NCBI RefSeq assembly: GCF_904848585.1
Contig: NZ_CAJHCR010000003.1
Span: 1 to 64,000 of the forward strand
Source: Paraburkholderia kirstenboschensis
GTDB taxonomy: Bacteria > Pseudomonadota > Gammaproteobacteria > Burkholderiales > Burkholderiaceae
Reading direction: 5' to 3'
DNA length: 64,000 nt
Within the stretch, counting starts at the first letter, position 1, and each line of letters opens with the position of its first letter. Of the stretch, positions 35,940-45,302 are shown in pieces. The position numbers and the translations under genes were made by a program. The notes below the pieces were generated by a model that was not told where the DNA came from, did not search any database, and was given only the letters and a program-made list of their open reading frames with translations.

Positions 35940-37268
35940 GTGAAATGCTCAAGCGCAAACCGGAGAGCAACGCTGATCGCGCTCGCCATGCTGGCCGGCT
36001 CGCCGGTCATGCTCCAGGTCGCGGTTCCCGCGGCTCATGCGCAAACCGCGGCGAAGGTGTCGAACCAGCAACTCGATTCGCTGACCGCGCCGATCGCGCT
36101 CTATCCCGACGCACTGCTCGCCCAGGTGCTGATGGCCTCCACTTTTCCGCAAGACGTTTCGGGCGCCGCGGCCTGGTCGAAAGCAAACCCGAACACCAAG
36201 GGCGACGACGCGGTCAAAGCGGTCGCCGCAGAGCCGTGGGATCCGAGCGTGCAATCACTCGTGGCATTCCCTCAGGTGCTTGCCACGATGGCCTCGAAAC
36301 CCGACTGGGTCGCGCAACTCGGCAATGCGTTTCTCGCGCAACCGGACGACGTGATGGACTCCGTGCAACGGCTGCGCAAGCAGGCGCAACAGGCGGGCAA
36401 TCTGAAGACCTCGGAACAGCAGAAGGTTATCGTCGAGCAGAGCACTATCCAGATCGTGCCAGCCAATCCGCAAGTCGTGTACGTGCCGACGTATAACCCG
36501 ACTGTGGTCTACGGTGCGTGGCCCTATCCCGCGTATCCGCCCGTGTATGTACCACCTCCTCCGGGCTACGCGGTCGCGAGCGGACTTGCCGCGGGCCTTG
36601 CGTTCGGCGCGGGCATTGCGATCACGAGCGCGCTGTGGAGCGACGTCAACTGGAACAATCACAGCGTCAATATCAACGTCAACCGATACAACAATGTGAA
36701 TGTGAACCGGCGCCTCGACGTGAACAGCAACACGACCCGATGGAATCGCGATACCACGTTCAACCGGAACGCGTCCGCGAATATGAGTGGCGCGCAGCGC
36801 GACGCTTACCGCGGGCGCGACATGTCGGCATCTCGCGCGCAGGCGCAACAGACCTTGCAGAACCGCACTGGCCAGAACATGGGCGGGAGCGCGAGTGAGC
36901 GTTTGCAGGGCATCCAGCACGGCGGCGCCAACGCCGGCAATATCCGGGCGAGCGCACAGAATGTGAATCGCGACAATGCGCTGCGCGGCGCCGGCAACGG
37001 CGCGGCTGCACAGCAGGACATTCGCCGCGGGCAAGAGAGCCGGCAAGCGCAAGCCGGCACTCGCAACGGCCTCGGTGCTGGCGGCGGGCAGCAGCGCGGC
37101 GGTAGCTTGGGCGTTGGCGGCGGTGGGCAACCTCACGACGGCGGTTTCGGTGCGGGGGGCGGCGGACAGCCCCACGGCGGCTTCGGTGCCGGTGGCGGCG
37201 GACAACCGCGCACGGGCGGCTTCGGTGCGGGCGGCGGCGGGCAGCGCCACCTCGGCCGGCAACGTTGA
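35940..37268 (+). CDS. DUF3300 exported protein with Gly-rich tail
   Basis: A 442-residue protein starting at GTG 35940, with a Sec signal (ATLIALAMLAGSPVMLQVAVPAAHAQ). The DUF3300 domain covers about residues 35-220 (LDSLTAPIALYPDALLAQVLMASTFPQDV, QVVYVPTYNPTVVYG). Then come Asn-rich stretches (NVNRYNNVNVNRRLDVN) and a C-terminal set of near-identical GFGAGGGGQPH-type repeats. The domain function is unknown. It precedes the DUF2950 gene by 20 bp, an association common in proteobacteria. Confidence 0.9.
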   Translation: MKCSSANRRATLIALAMLAGSPVMLQVAVPAAHAQTAAKVSNQQLDSLTAPIALYPDALLAQVLMASTFPQDVSGAAAWSKANPNTKGDDAVKAVAAEPWDPSVQSLVAFPQVLATMASKPDWVAQLGNAFLAQPDDVMDSVQRLRKQAQQAGNLKTSEQQKVIVEQSTIQIVPANPQVVYVPTYNPTVVYGAWPYPAYPPVYVPPPPGYAVASGLAAGLAFGAGIAITSALWSDVNWNNHSVNINVNRYNNVNVNRRLDVNSNTTRWNRDTTFNRNASANMSGAQRDAYRGRDMSASRAQAQQTLQNRTGQNMGGSASERLQGIQHGGANAGNIRASAQNVNRDNALRGAGNGAAAQQDIRRGQESRQAQAGTRNGLGAGGGQQRGGSLGVGGGGQPHDGGFGAGGGGQPHGGFGAGGGGQPRTGGFGAGGGGQRHLGRQR

Positions 37269-37288
37269 ACGATACCCAGGAGCCGCTC

Positions 37289-38233
37289 ATGAACCGCATT
37301 CACTCGATCCGCGTTGTTCTCGCGAACGTCGCCGCACGGCGCTCGTCGCGTCGTCTTGCCTGCGCTGCGATCGCAATGTCAACACTATTGTTCTGCGCCG
37401 CACCGGCGCAAGCCCAGGCCGTCTATCCGACACCGGAAGCCGCGGCCGACGCGCTCGTCGACGCGATCGCCACCAACGATCACGCGGCCATGCAGCACGT
37501 GCTTGGCAAGAACTACAACCGTTTCATTCCGACGAAGGACGTCGGCGAGGAGGACATCTACGAATTTCTCGGCGCGTGGGCTGCGGGCCATCGGATCGTC
37601 GACGACGCAGCGCCGCTTCACGGCCGCCCGAGCAAGCACCTGTCTGTGGGCACGAGCGGCTGGACATTGCCGATTCCGCTCGTGCAGGCGGCCAACGGCT
37701 GGCGCTTCGATCCGCCGGCCGGCAGCGACGAAATTCTTACGCGCAGAATCGGCCGCAACGAACGCGCAGCGATCATGACCTCTCTCGCCTATCTCGACGC
37801 GCAGCGCGACTATCGCGCGTCGACCGGCTACTATGCGCAGCGGTTGCTCAGCACGCCGGGGCAGCATGACGGTCTCTATTGGCCCACCACTGCGGGCGAA
37901 GCCGAGAGTCCGCTCGGTCCGTTGGCTGCCGCCATGCCGAAGACCGGCTCGCTCAGCAAGGACGGCTACCACGGTTACCACTTCCGCATTCTGACCGCGC
38001 AAGGACCGCACGCGAAAAGCGGCCCGCTCGACTACGTCGAGAACGGCGCGATGACGAAGGGCTGCGGTCTCATTGCGTGGCCGAGCGAGTATGGCAAAAC
38101 TGGCGTGATGAGCTTCATCGTTAATCAGGACGGCCAGGTTTATCAGAAGAACCTGGGACCGGATTCGGCGCGAAAAGCGGCGGCGCTGAAAGCGTTTGAT
38201 CCCGATCCGACATGGGAACCGGTTCAGCCTTGA
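37289..38233 (+). CDS. DUF2950 exported protein
   Basis: A 314-residue protein with an N-terminal signal (IAMSTLLFCAAPAQAQA). The DUF2950 body shows YPTPEAAADALVDAIATND, YLDAQRDYRAS, DGLYWPTTAGEAESPLGPL, GYHGYHFRILTAQGPHA and FIVNQDGQVYQKNLG. Function unknown; it is the usual partner of DUF3300. ATG at 37289 has CAGGAG 7 nt upstream; an in-frame start at 37265 would overlap the previous gene. A GC hairpin follows the stop. Confidence 0.92.
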   Translation: MNRIHSIRVVLANVAARRSSRRLACAAIAMSTLLFCAAPAQAQAVYPTPEAAADALVDAIATNDHAAMQHVLGKNYNRFIPTKDVGEEDIYEFLGAWAAGHRIVDDAAPLHGRPSKHLSVGTSGWTLPIPLVQAANGWRFDPPAGSDEILTRRIGRNERAAIMTSLAYLDAQRDYRASTGYYAQRLLSTPGQHDGLYWPTTAGEAESPLGPLAAAMPKTGSLSKDGYHGYHFRILTAQGPHAKSGPLDYVENGAMTKGCGLIAWPSEYGKTGVMSFIVNQDGQVYQKNLGPDSARKAAALKAFDPDPTWEPVQP

Positions 38234-38253
38234 ATGCCCCGACAATCATGCAA

Positions 38254-38281
38254 CGACGATGCCGGCTGCGGCGCATCGTCG
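38254..38281. terminator. GC hairpin after the DUF2950 gene
   Basis: CGACGATGC (38254-38262) and GCATCGTCG (38273-38281) form a perfect 9-bp stem with a 10-nt loop, 20 bp after the stop. No U-run follows, so it may end the transcript with help from Rho or protect its 3' end. Confidence 0.45.
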
Positions 38282-38475
38282 CAGCAGATCCCGGCACATT
38301 TGCCGACCGCGTTTGGGGCCTCCATGCCCCCGCGCCCGCCCGCCGCGTCAGATCCGGTGCAATAGACGCAGACGACTATGTCCGCGACATGACATCTTCG
38401 ATTACAAACACCCTTCAGTATTCCGGCAGGCAGACGTAAACCAGACATACGCCCCTTCGGAATGCGGAATTGGAA

Positions 38476-40242
38476 ATGAAAAACATCAAGGTATCGACGC
38501 GCTTGCAAGCCGGTTTTGGGCTCTTGACGGCATTAATGCTAGTGCTCGCCGGCATCGCTCTATATGGTCTCTCGGAACTGGACACGAGTCTGGACGGCAT
38601 CGCTCGCGTGAATAACGAGGAAACCCGTCTTGCGAACGAGTTGCGCTCGTCGATTCAGGATCGCGCCATCGCGCTTCGAAACCTCGCGTTGATCAGCGAC
38701 CCGCACGATGTTGCGCAAGAGGCGGAGCGCATGAAAAAGCAGGACCAGCTTTACGCGGACGCATTCCAGCAACTCACACGCATGTTCGCCGAAGAGCCCA
38801 GCACGGCTCCAAAGGAGCGTTCGCTGCTTGATCAGATCAAGCAGGACGAAGCCGCAGCGATCGTGCCGCAGCGCAAGGCGATAGACCTCGCACTGGCGCA
38901 CGACACTGCCGGCGCGACGCAGGAGCTGTTGCAAAACGCACGTCCGCCGCAGCGAGTGTGGCTCGCGCACGCAGTCGAGCTGGCGGCTCTAGAAGACCAA
39001 CAGAATAAGGAAGCTCAACAGCGCGCTGTCGCCACTTACGCGAAAGTCCGCACGATGGTCGCCGTCATTGCGGGTATCGCCGTCCTGCTGGGCATCGCCA
39101 CCGCCGCGCTGATTTCGCGCAGCATTCTGCGCCAGTTGGGTGGCGAGCCGAGCGCCGCGCAGGAAATGGCGGCGCAGATTGCCGAAGGCAACCTCACGGT
39201 CAGCGTGCGAGTGGCGCCCGGCGATCAGACGAGCCTGATGGCTTCTCTGGAGGCGATGCGCGAGAAGCTCACGTCGATTGTGTCCGGCATCAAAACGTCG
39301 GCGGAGTCTATTTCCGTGGCTGCCGGCGAGATCGCGCAAGGCAATCAGGATCTCTCGCAACGCACCGAGGAACAGGCCGCATCGCTCCAGCAAACCGCGG
39401 CCAGCATGGAAGAGTTGACCTCGACCGTGCGCAACAATACCGATAACGCGCGCCAGGGCAGCACGCTCGCGTCGGCGGCTTCGGCGACGGCGGCCTCGGG
39501 TGGCGAAGTGGTTCAGCAGGTCGTGGCGACCATGCATGACATTTCGTCGAGTTCGACGAAGGTGACCGAAATCATTTCGGTGATCGAAGGAATCGCGTTC
39601 CAGACAAATATTCTTGCCCTCAATGCGGCAGTCGAAGCCGCTCGCGCAGGCGAAGACGGCCGCGGCTTTGCGGTGGTTGCCGGCGAAGTCCGCACGCTCG
39701 CGCAGCGCAGCGCGACAGCGGCAAAGGAGATCAAAGACCTGATAGAAGCGTCGGTGTCTCATGTGGCAAACGGCTCGCTGCTCGTCGAAAACGCCGGTCA
39801 AACGATGGGCGAAGTGGTGCGCTCGGTGAGACAGGTGACCGACATCATGGGCGAGATCGCGTCGGCATCGTCCGAGCAGACCAAGGGTATCGAGCAGGTC
39901 AACGTGGCCGTCACGCAGATGGACGAGGTCACTCAGCAAAACGCTGCGCTCGTCGAGCAAGCCACCGCCGCCGCGCAGGCCATGTCGGACCAGGCGGAAA
40001 GCCTTCGTGCGGCGGTGTCGATCTTCCGCGTCGACGCGGCACGTCAGGCGGTGCAAAGCACGGCGCGCGCAGTTGGAACGAAGCCGGTGCGTGCCATCTC
40101 GACCTCGAAGAAACCCGCGCCGTCGAAGTCGAAACCGGTCGCGGCGTTTGCGAAAGCGGCCGTGCCGTCACCTTCGGCGCCAACGCAATCCAAAGAACCC
40201 GAATTGCAGGCCGCAGGCGCGGACAGCTGGGAAACGTTCTAA
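38476..40242 (+). CDS. Methyl-accepting chemotaxis protein (Tar/Tsr type)
   Basis: A 588-residue chemoreceptor. A first membrane span ([19 protein letters not shown]) is followed by a four-helix-bundle periplasmic domain (about 35-190), a second span ([19 protein letters not shown]), HAMP, a methylation helix ([18 protein letters not shown]) and the highly conserved signalling tip [31 protein letters not shown]. The C-terminus is SWETF, a variant of the NWETF pentapeptide that tethers CheR and CheB, after a Lys/Ser/Ala-rich linker. The ligand is unknown. It is monocistronic, with a strong terminator downstream. Confidence 0.95.
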   Translation: MKNIKVSTRLQAGFGLLTALMLVLAGIALYGLSELDTSLDGIARVNNEETRLANELRSSIQDRAIALRNLALISDPHDVAQEAERMKKQDQLYADAFQQLTRMFAEEPSTAPKERSLLDQIKQDEAAAIVPQRKAIDLALAHDTAGATQELLQNARPPQRVWLAHAVELAALEDQQNKEAQQRAVATYAKVRTMVAVIAGIAVLLGIATAALISRSILRQLGGEPSAAQEMAAQIAEGNLTVSVRVAPGDQTSLMASLEAMREKLTSIVSGIKTSAESISVAAGEIAQGNQDLSQRTEEQAASLQQTAASMEELTSTVRNNTDNARQGSTLASAASATAASGGEVVQQVVATMHDISSSSTKVTEIISVIEGIAFQTNILALNAAVEAARAGEDGRGFAVVAGEVRTLAQRSATAAKEIKDLIEASVSHVANGSLLVENAGQTMGEVVRSVRQVTDIMGEIASASSEQTKGIEQVNVAVTQMDEVTQQNAALVEQATAAAQAMSDQAESLRAAVSIFRVDAARQAVQSTARAVGTKPVRAISTSKKPAPSKSKPVAAFAKAAVPSPSAPTQSKEPELQAAGADSWETF

Positions 40243-40257
40243 GTTCTTCGCCTTGAT

Positions 40258-40284
40258 AAAAACCGGCCTGCGGGCCGGTTTTTT
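40258..40284 (+). terminator. Rho-independent terminator of the chemoreceptor gene
   Basis: AACCGGCC (40261-40268), loop TGCG, GGCCGGTT (40273-40280), continuing into a run of six T. The stem is extended by A's on the 5' side pairing with the T-run. It starts 16 bp after the stop codon. Confidence 0.95.
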
Positions 40285-40398
40285 ATTGCTCCAGGCAAGC
40301 GCCCACGCCGCGTCCCGCGCAGGTTTACGCGTTGAGAAAAAAATCTCACCGGCGACGATGGTGCACTGCAGTGTGCTCTGCCGATTCGCGCATGCTAC

Positions 40399-40415
40399 AA
40401 ACGTACCGTACGTTT
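40399..40415. promoter_or_regulatory. Perfect inverted repeat upstream of the GAF-Fis regulator
   Basis: AAACGTAC (40399-40406), a central C, and GTACGTTT (40408-40415) form a perfect 8-1-8 dyad, 80 bp before the regulator start. It is a good candidate autoregulatory operator or activator site; the binding protein is inferred. Confidence 0.55.
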
Positions 40416-40495
40416 CAGGCTTCGGAGGCACGCGCCGGGTAGCGGCGCAGAATGTCTCCGCACCCAGTTCGCGCTGAGTCGCCCGGAGGCTCGTC

Positions 40496-41668
40496 ATGCC
40501 CTACGTTCCGTCAACGAGACATATCGACCGCATATGCAACGTCATAGAAGGACGGACGACGCGTGCGGGCGTCGACGGGAAGCGGCTTGCGTCGTCGTAT
40601 AAGCGCTCGCTCGAGCAATATCACCTGGATCCGGGCGCGACCGCCGGTCCGCGCATTCTGACCGTGCCGGAATTACGCGACGTGCAGCACCGCGAGGAAT
40701 CGTTTCTGCGCGCGTCCGGGCAGTGCCTGTCGCGGCTGCACGAGATGGTGCGCGAAGCCGACTACTGCGTGATGCTGACTGACGCACAAGGCGTGACGAT
40801 CGACTACCGCGTCGATAAAGACCGCCGGCACGACTTCAAACGCGCCGGGCTTTATCTCGGCTCATGCTGGTCCGAAAGCGAGGAAGGAACCTGCGGCGTC
40901 GCGACGGTGCTGCTCGACGCCGAGCCCATTACCGTACATCGAACCGATCATTTTCGTGCGGCCTTCACCACCCTCACATGCAGCGCATCGCCGATTTTCG
41001 GTTTGCATGGCGAATTGCTCGGCGTACTCGATGCGTCGGCCGTGCGCTCCCCCGACGACCGCGAAAGCCAGCGGCTCGTCAATCACATCGTGCGGCAAAG
41101 CGCGCTCCTGATCGAGGACGCCTGCTTCCTCAACGCGGCAGCGGATTGCTGGGTGCTGCTCGCGCATCGCAACCGGCATTACGTCGAAGCGCAGCCCGAG
41201 ATCCTCATTGCCATCGACGCCCGCGGCCACGTCATCGCCGCAAACCGCCGCGCACGCGAATGCATGCCGGCGCTCAACCAGTTGCCGCGTCACGTGTCGG
41301 AGATTTTCGACGTTCCCGCCGAGCGTCTGTTCGACGCCAAGGCAGGCCGCGGTCTCGTCTCGCTCAGACTGAACGACACCGGCTCGCCGCTCTATGCACG
41401 GGTACGCCAGCCCTCCTCCACGCTCATCGCGCGACGCAAGACGGCCGCCCCGCGTGAGAGCAGCAGTAGCAGTAGCGCTGACAGTGCCGCGCCGCACGCT
41501 ACACCGGTCCTGGCCGAGAGCGACGCGCTCGAACGCCGCCGCATCGTCGATGCAATGAACGACGCAAAGTGGCGCACCGAACTGGCCGCGCAAGCGCTCG
41601 GCATGTCCCGCGCGACTTTGTACCGGCGCATTGCGAAGCTGCGCATCCTGCCGCCGCATAAGTGCTAG
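40496..41668 (+). CDS. GAF-Fis transcriptional regulator lacking the AAA+ domain (AcoR-like)
   Basis: A 390-residue protein. The N-terminal half matches the sensory GAF region of AcoR-type activators (SSYKRSLEQYHLDPG, GLYLGSCWSESEEGTCGVATVLLD, FTTLTCSASPIFGLHGELLGVLDASA). The C-terminus is a Fis-type helix-turn-helix (TELAAQALGMSRATLYRRIAKLRI). The sigma-54-interacting AAA+ domain (Walker A, GAFTGA) normally in between is absent, so it cannot activate sigma-54 promoters by the usual way. It lies 84 bp upstream of the monooxygenase gene and probably controls it. A Ser-run precedes the DNA-binding part. Confidence 0.87.
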   Translation: MPYVPSTRHIDRICNVIEGRTTRAGVDGKRLASSYKRSLEQYHLDPGATAGPRILTVPELRDVQHREESFLRASGQCLSRLHEMVREADYCVMLTDAQGVTIDYRVDKDRRHDFKRAGLYLGSCWSESEEGTCGVATVLLDAEPITVHRTDHFRAAFTTLTCSASPIFGLHGELLGVLDASAVRSPDDRESQRLVNHIVRQSALLIEDACFLNAAADCWVLLAHRNRHYVEAQPEILIAIDARGHVIAANRRARECMPALNQLPRHVSEIFDVPAERLFDAKAGRGLVSLRLNDTGSPLYARVRQPSSTLIARRKTAAPRESSSSSSADSAAPHATPVLAESDALERRRIVDAMNDAKWRTELAAQALGMSRATLYRRIAKLRILPPHKC

Positions 41669-41752
41669 CGGCGCTGCACCGATTCCCCTAGCGGGCGTAG
41701 AACCCGCGTTGCCACTGAAGTCCGACTATCCGGTTCAAATGGAGGAGCAACC

Positions 41753-43555
41753 ATGTCTGAAAACCCAGCAAGTCAAGCGATATCCCAGGTGCTCGAAAGC
41801 CTCGAAGCCGCGCTGAAACGTGGCGACACGCAGGCCGCCGTCGACCTGTTTCAGCCCGATTGTTATTGGCGCGATCTGGTCGCGTTCACATGGAACATCA
41901 AGACGCTCGAAGGCCGCGAGCAGATCGCCGCGATGCTCAATGCGCAGGTGGACGCGATCAAGCCGTCGAAGCTACGGCTTGCTGAGAACGAAGCGGCGAC
42001 GCAAGCCGACGGCATCGCGCAAGCCTGGATCACTTTCGAAACCGGTGTTGCGCACGGCAGCGGTTTCATTCGGCTGAAGGACGGCCGCATCTGGACGCTG
42101 CTTACGACCATGGCGGAACTGAAAGGCCATGAAGAGCCCAAAGGCCCCAGACGGCCCATGGGCGCCGAGCATGGCGCACGCCGCGACCGCACGAGCTGGA
42201 AGGAGCGGCGCGAGGCCGAGCTCGACGCGCTTGGCAGGTCGGAGGAACCGTATTGCCTGATCGTCGGCGGCGGGCAAGGCGGTATCGGACTCGGAGCGCG
42301 GCTGCGGCAGCTTGGCGTGCCGACCATCATCGTCGATAAGAACGAGAGGCCCGGCGACGCATGGCGCAAGCGCTACAAGACGCTCTGTCTGCACGATCCG
42401 GTCTGGTACGACCATATGCCTTATCTGCCCTTCCCCGACAACTGGCCGGTTTTCACGCCGAAGGACAAAATCGGCGACTGGCTCGAGATGTACACAAAGG
42501 TCATGGAGCTGAACTACTGGGGCTCGACCGTGTGCAAATCCGCGCGCTACGACGAAGCAAAAGGCGAATGGATCGTCGAAGTCGAGCGGGACGGCCGCGA
42601 TATCACATTGCGGCCGAAACAACTCGTGCTCGCCACCGGCATGTCGGGCAAGCCGAATTTCCCGAGCTTCAAGGGCATGGATGTGTTCAAGGGCGAGCAG
42701 CATCATTCGTCGCAGCATCCCGGTCCGGACGCGTATCACGGCAAGAAGGTCGTCGTGATCGGCGCGAACAATTCGGCTCACGACATTTGCGCGGCACTGT
42801 GGGAGGCCGGCGTCGACGTGACCATGGTGCAGCGCTCGTCTACGCACATAGTCAAATCGGATTCGCTCATGGAGTTCGCGCTCGGCGATCTTTATTCGGA
42901 GCGCGCGGTGGCGGCGGGCATGACGACCGCCAAGGCGGACCTGACCTTTGCCTCCATTCCGTATGCGATTCTTCACCAGTTCCAGATTCCAGTCTTCAAC
43001 GCAATTCGCGAACGCGATGCAGCGTTCTATGCGCGGCTCGAAGAGAGCGGCTTCATGCTCGATTTCGGCGACGACGATTCGGGTCTGTTCATGAAGTATC
43101 TGCGTCGCGGCTCGGGTTATTACATCGACGTCGGCGCGTCCGAACTCGTGGCCGACGGCAAGATCAAGCTGAAAAGCGGCGTGGACGTGGTGGAACTGAA
43201 AGAGCATTCGGTGCTGCTGAGCGACGGCAGCGAACTCGAAGCGGACCTCGTCGTGTATGCGACAGGCTATGGTTCGATGAACGGCTGGGCCGCCGATCTC
43301 ATCTCGCGCGAAGTGGCCGACAAGGTCGGCAAGGTGTGGGGACTCGGCTCGAATACGACGAAAGATCCAGGTCCGTGGGAAGGCGAACAGCGCAACATGT
43401 GGAAGCCCACGCAGCAGCAGGCGCTGTGGTTTCATGGCGGAAACCTGCACCAGTCGCGGCATTACTCGCAGTATCTATCTCTGCAACTGAAGGCTCGCAT
43501 GGAAGGTATTCCAACGCCTGTGTTCGGGTTGCAGGAAGTGCATCACCTGTCGTAG
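41753..43555 (+). CDS. SnoaL-flavoprotein monooxygenase fusion (CzcO-like)
   Basis: A 600-residue protein. Residues about 1-140 form a SnoaL/NTF2-like domain (LEAALKRGDTQAAVDLFQPDCYWRDLVAF). The rest is a class B-type flavin monooxygenase: the FAD-binding GGGQGGIGLGARL near 168, WRKRYKTLCLHDPVWYDHMPYLPFP, the NADPH-binding VIGANNSAHDIC near 340, and VYATGY near 500. Related proteins are annotated as NAD(P)-binding or CzcO/K+ transport flavoproteins. The substrate is unknown. ATG at 41753 has GGAGGA 8 nt upstream. It is the likely target of the preceding regulator. Confidence 0.9.
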   Translation: MSENPASQAISQVLESLEAALKRGDTQAAVDLFQPDCYWRDLVAFTWNIKTLEGREQIAAMLNAQVDAIKPSKLRLAENEAATQADGIAQAWITFETGVAHGSGFIRLKDGRIWTLLTTMAELKGHEEPKGPRRPMGAEHGARRDRTSWKERREAELDALGRSEEPYCLIVGGGQGGIGLGARLRQLGVPTIIVDKNERPGDAWRKRYKTLCLHDPVWYDHMPYLPFPDNWPVFTPKDKIGDWLEMYTKVMELNYWGSTVCKSARYDEAKGEWIVEVERDGRDITLRPKQLVLATGMSGKPNFPSFKGMDVFKGEQHHSSQHPGPDAYHGKKVVVIGANNSAHDICAALWEAGVDVTMVQRSSTHIVKSDSLMEFALGDLYSERAVAAGMTTAKADLTFASIPYAILHQFQIPVFNAIRERDAAFYARLEESGFMLDFGDDDSGLFMKYLRRGSGYYIDVGASELVADGKIKLKSGVDVVELKEHSVLLSDGSELEADLVVYATGYGSMNGWAADLISREVADKVGKVWGLGSNTTKDPGPWEGEQRNMWKPTQQQALWFHGGNLHQSRHYSQYLSLQLKARMEGIPTPVFGLQEVHHLS

Positions 43556-43569
43556 GCGTCGACGTAGTC

Positions 43570-43603
43570 GGGCCGGTTCTTCGGTTCTTTGTTTGGCCGG
43601 CCC
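43570..43603. terminator. Hairpin terminator shared by two convergent genes
   Basis: GGGCCGG (43570-43576) and CCGGCCC (43597-43603) form a 7-bp stem with a 20-nt T-rich loop between the stops of the monooxygenase (43555) and the LysR gene (43606). Probably works in both directions; the U-tracts are short. Confidence 0.5.
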
Positions 43604-43605
43604 TT

Positions 43606-44457
43606 CTATACATCCATCTCCGCGAGCAGGAAGTCGATCAACGCGCGCTGATGCACGTTGAGCACGCCGCCGGAACTGACAAGGGCAAGCTCGGTCGGCG
43701 GCAAAGGCGGAAAGCCGTTGCATACGCGGTGCTCGGGAAGTACCGCCGTGGTCGGCAGAACGGAAATGCCCAGCCCCGACGAAACCGCTGCCTGAATACC
43801 CGTGAGGCTATGGCTTCCGAATGCGATTCGCCAGCGACGATGCGCCTTGTCGAGACCCCGGATCGCGCGCTGCCGGTAGACGCAACCTTGCGGAAATAGC
43901 GCGAGAGGAATGGGTTCGTCTGAAGACTCCTCCGGCGCGGGAGCATGCGCGCCTCGCACCCACACGAGCGACTCCGGCCACGAAGCCAGACACTCCCCGC
44001 TTGCCGGCTCGCGTTTGACCAGCGCGATCTCAATCTCACCGCCCGAGAGCCTGCGTTGCAGATCGGCGCTCATGCCGGCCACCGTTTCCAGCCGCACCCC
44101 GGGCTTGGTCTTGACGAAGCCAGACAGCATCGCCGACATGCGTCGCGCGTCGAAATCTTCCGGTACGCCGATCCGAAGCGGCGTAACCGCGACGTCGCTC
44201 GTCAACGCATCTTGTGCTTCCTGCGCCAGCGCGAGCAGCCGCCGCGCGTATTGCGCGAGCAGTTCGCCGTGCTCGGTTGCCGTCACCTGATTGCCGGTAC
44301 GGTCACGCATCAGCAAGGTGCGCCCGACGAGTTCTTCGAGCCGCCGAACCTGCTGGCTCACCGTGGATTGCGTGCGATGCACGCGTTCGCCCGCGCGCGT
44401 GAAACTGCCTTCGTCCACGACGCAGATGAGCGTATTCAGAAGGTCGAGATCAAGCAT
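43606..44457 (-). CDS. LysR-family transcriptional regulator
   Basis: A 283-residue regulator. The N-terminal helix-turn-helix reads LNTLICVVDEGSFTRAGERVHRTQSTVSQQVRRLEELVG. The substrate-binding domain follows from about residue 90 (LRIGVPEDFDARRM, SGGEIEIALVKREPASGE, VSSGLGISVLPTTAVL). It is divergent from the haloacid dehalogenase-like and aldolase genes, with a 122-bp shared region containing a LysR-style dyad, so it probably controls those two. Confidence 0.93.
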   Translation of the reverse strand: MLDLDLLNTLICVVDEGSFTRAGERVHRTQSTVSQQVRRLEELVGRTLLMRDRTGNQVTATEHGELLAQYARRLLALAQEAQDALTSDVAVTPLRIGVPEDFDARRMSAMLSGFVKTKPGVRLETVAGMSADLQRRLSGGEIEIALVKREPASGECLASWPESLVWVRGAHAPAPEESSDEPIPLALFPQGCVYRQRAIRGLDKAHRRWRIAFGSHSLTGIQAAVSSGLGISVLPTTAVLPEHRVCNGFPPLPPTELALVSSGGVLNVHQRALIDFLLAEMDV

Positions 44458-44500
44458 GATGTGCTCGCTTCGTTATTGAAGATGCAACTGACGTCGAGAG

Positions 44501-44511
44501 ATTAATTTAAT
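44501..44511. promoter_or_regulatory. LysR-type T-N11-A-like dyad
   Basis: ATTAA-T-TTAAT is an exact 5-1-5 inverted repeat in an AT-rich stretch, centred about 50 bp from the LysR start and 74 bp from the divergent gene. Place and form suit a LysR recognition site; the assignment is inferred. Confidence 0.4.
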
Positions 44512-44579
44512 TTTCAAATATCTGTCAATGCGCCTAATCTTGACGCCATTCACAGATCCACTCACGTCGGAGTCCATCC

Positions 44580-45284
44580 ATGTCACTGCACAACACCGCC
44601 CGCCCGCGCTGGCTTACGTTCGACTGCTACGGCACGCTGATCCAGTGGGACGAAGGTTTAAAGGCGGCAGTGCGCGAAATTCTCGAAACCAAGCACGGTC
44701 ACGACGTCGATCCGGCAAGACTCATCGCAGTGTACGACCGGCACGAGCATGCGCTCGAACAGACTCCGCCGCATCGCTCGTTTCGCGAGGTGGCAGGCGC
44801 TGGACTTCATCTCGCACTTACGGAACTCGGACTGCCCGGCGACGAACGCGATGTCCGCACATTGACCGACCGCATCTCCGCCATGCCGCCGTTTGCGGAA
44901 GTAGTCGATACGTTGCGCACGCTGAAGCAAGATGGCTATCGCCTGTGCATCGTGTCGAATACCGACGACGACGTCATAGCCGGCAATGTCGCACAACTCG
45001 GCGGCCATATCGACCGCGTCATCACCGCTCAGCAGGCGGGCGCCTACAAACCCGCGCGACGGCTGTTCGATTATGCGCATGAGCAACTCGGCGTGACGCG
45101 CGACGAAGTCGTGCATATCTGCGCGAGTCCGCATCTCGATCACGCGGCCGCGCGCGACGTGGGTTTTCGCTGCGTGTGGATAGATCGTGCAACAGGCCGC
45201 ACGCTGCTGCCCGACTACACGCCCGATGCAACGCTCTCCACACTCGATCAGGTGCCGGCGCTTTTCGCTTCGCTCGGCTGGTGA
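44580..45284 (+). CDS. Haloacid dehalogenase type II-like HAD hydrolase
   Basis: A 234-residue HAD-superfamily protein. Motif I is LTFDCYGTLI with the nucleophilic Asp at 15, motif II is SN in LCIVSNTDDD, and motif III Lys is in AGAYKPARRLFDYA. The acidic residues in ICASPHLDHAAARDVGFRCVWIDR form the fourth region. The layout is that of (S)-2-haloacid dehalogenases, but many relatives act on other substrates. It is followed after 18 bp by a class II aldolase gene, so a catabolic step on a phosphorylated or halogenated acid is possible. Confidence 0.87.
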   Translation: MSLHNTARPRWLTFDCYGTLIQWDEGLKAAVREILETKHGHDVDPARLIAVYDRHEHALEQTPPHRSFREVAGAGLHLALTELGLPGDERDVRTLTDRISAMPPFAEVVDTLRTLKQDGYRLCIVSNTDDDVIAGNVAQLGGHIDRVITAQQAGAYKPARRLFDYAHEQLGVTRDEVVHICASPHLDHAAARDVGFRCVWIDRATGRTLLPDYTPDATLSTLDQVPALFASLGW

Positions 45285-45302
45285 CTTTCAGGAACTACGA
45301 CC

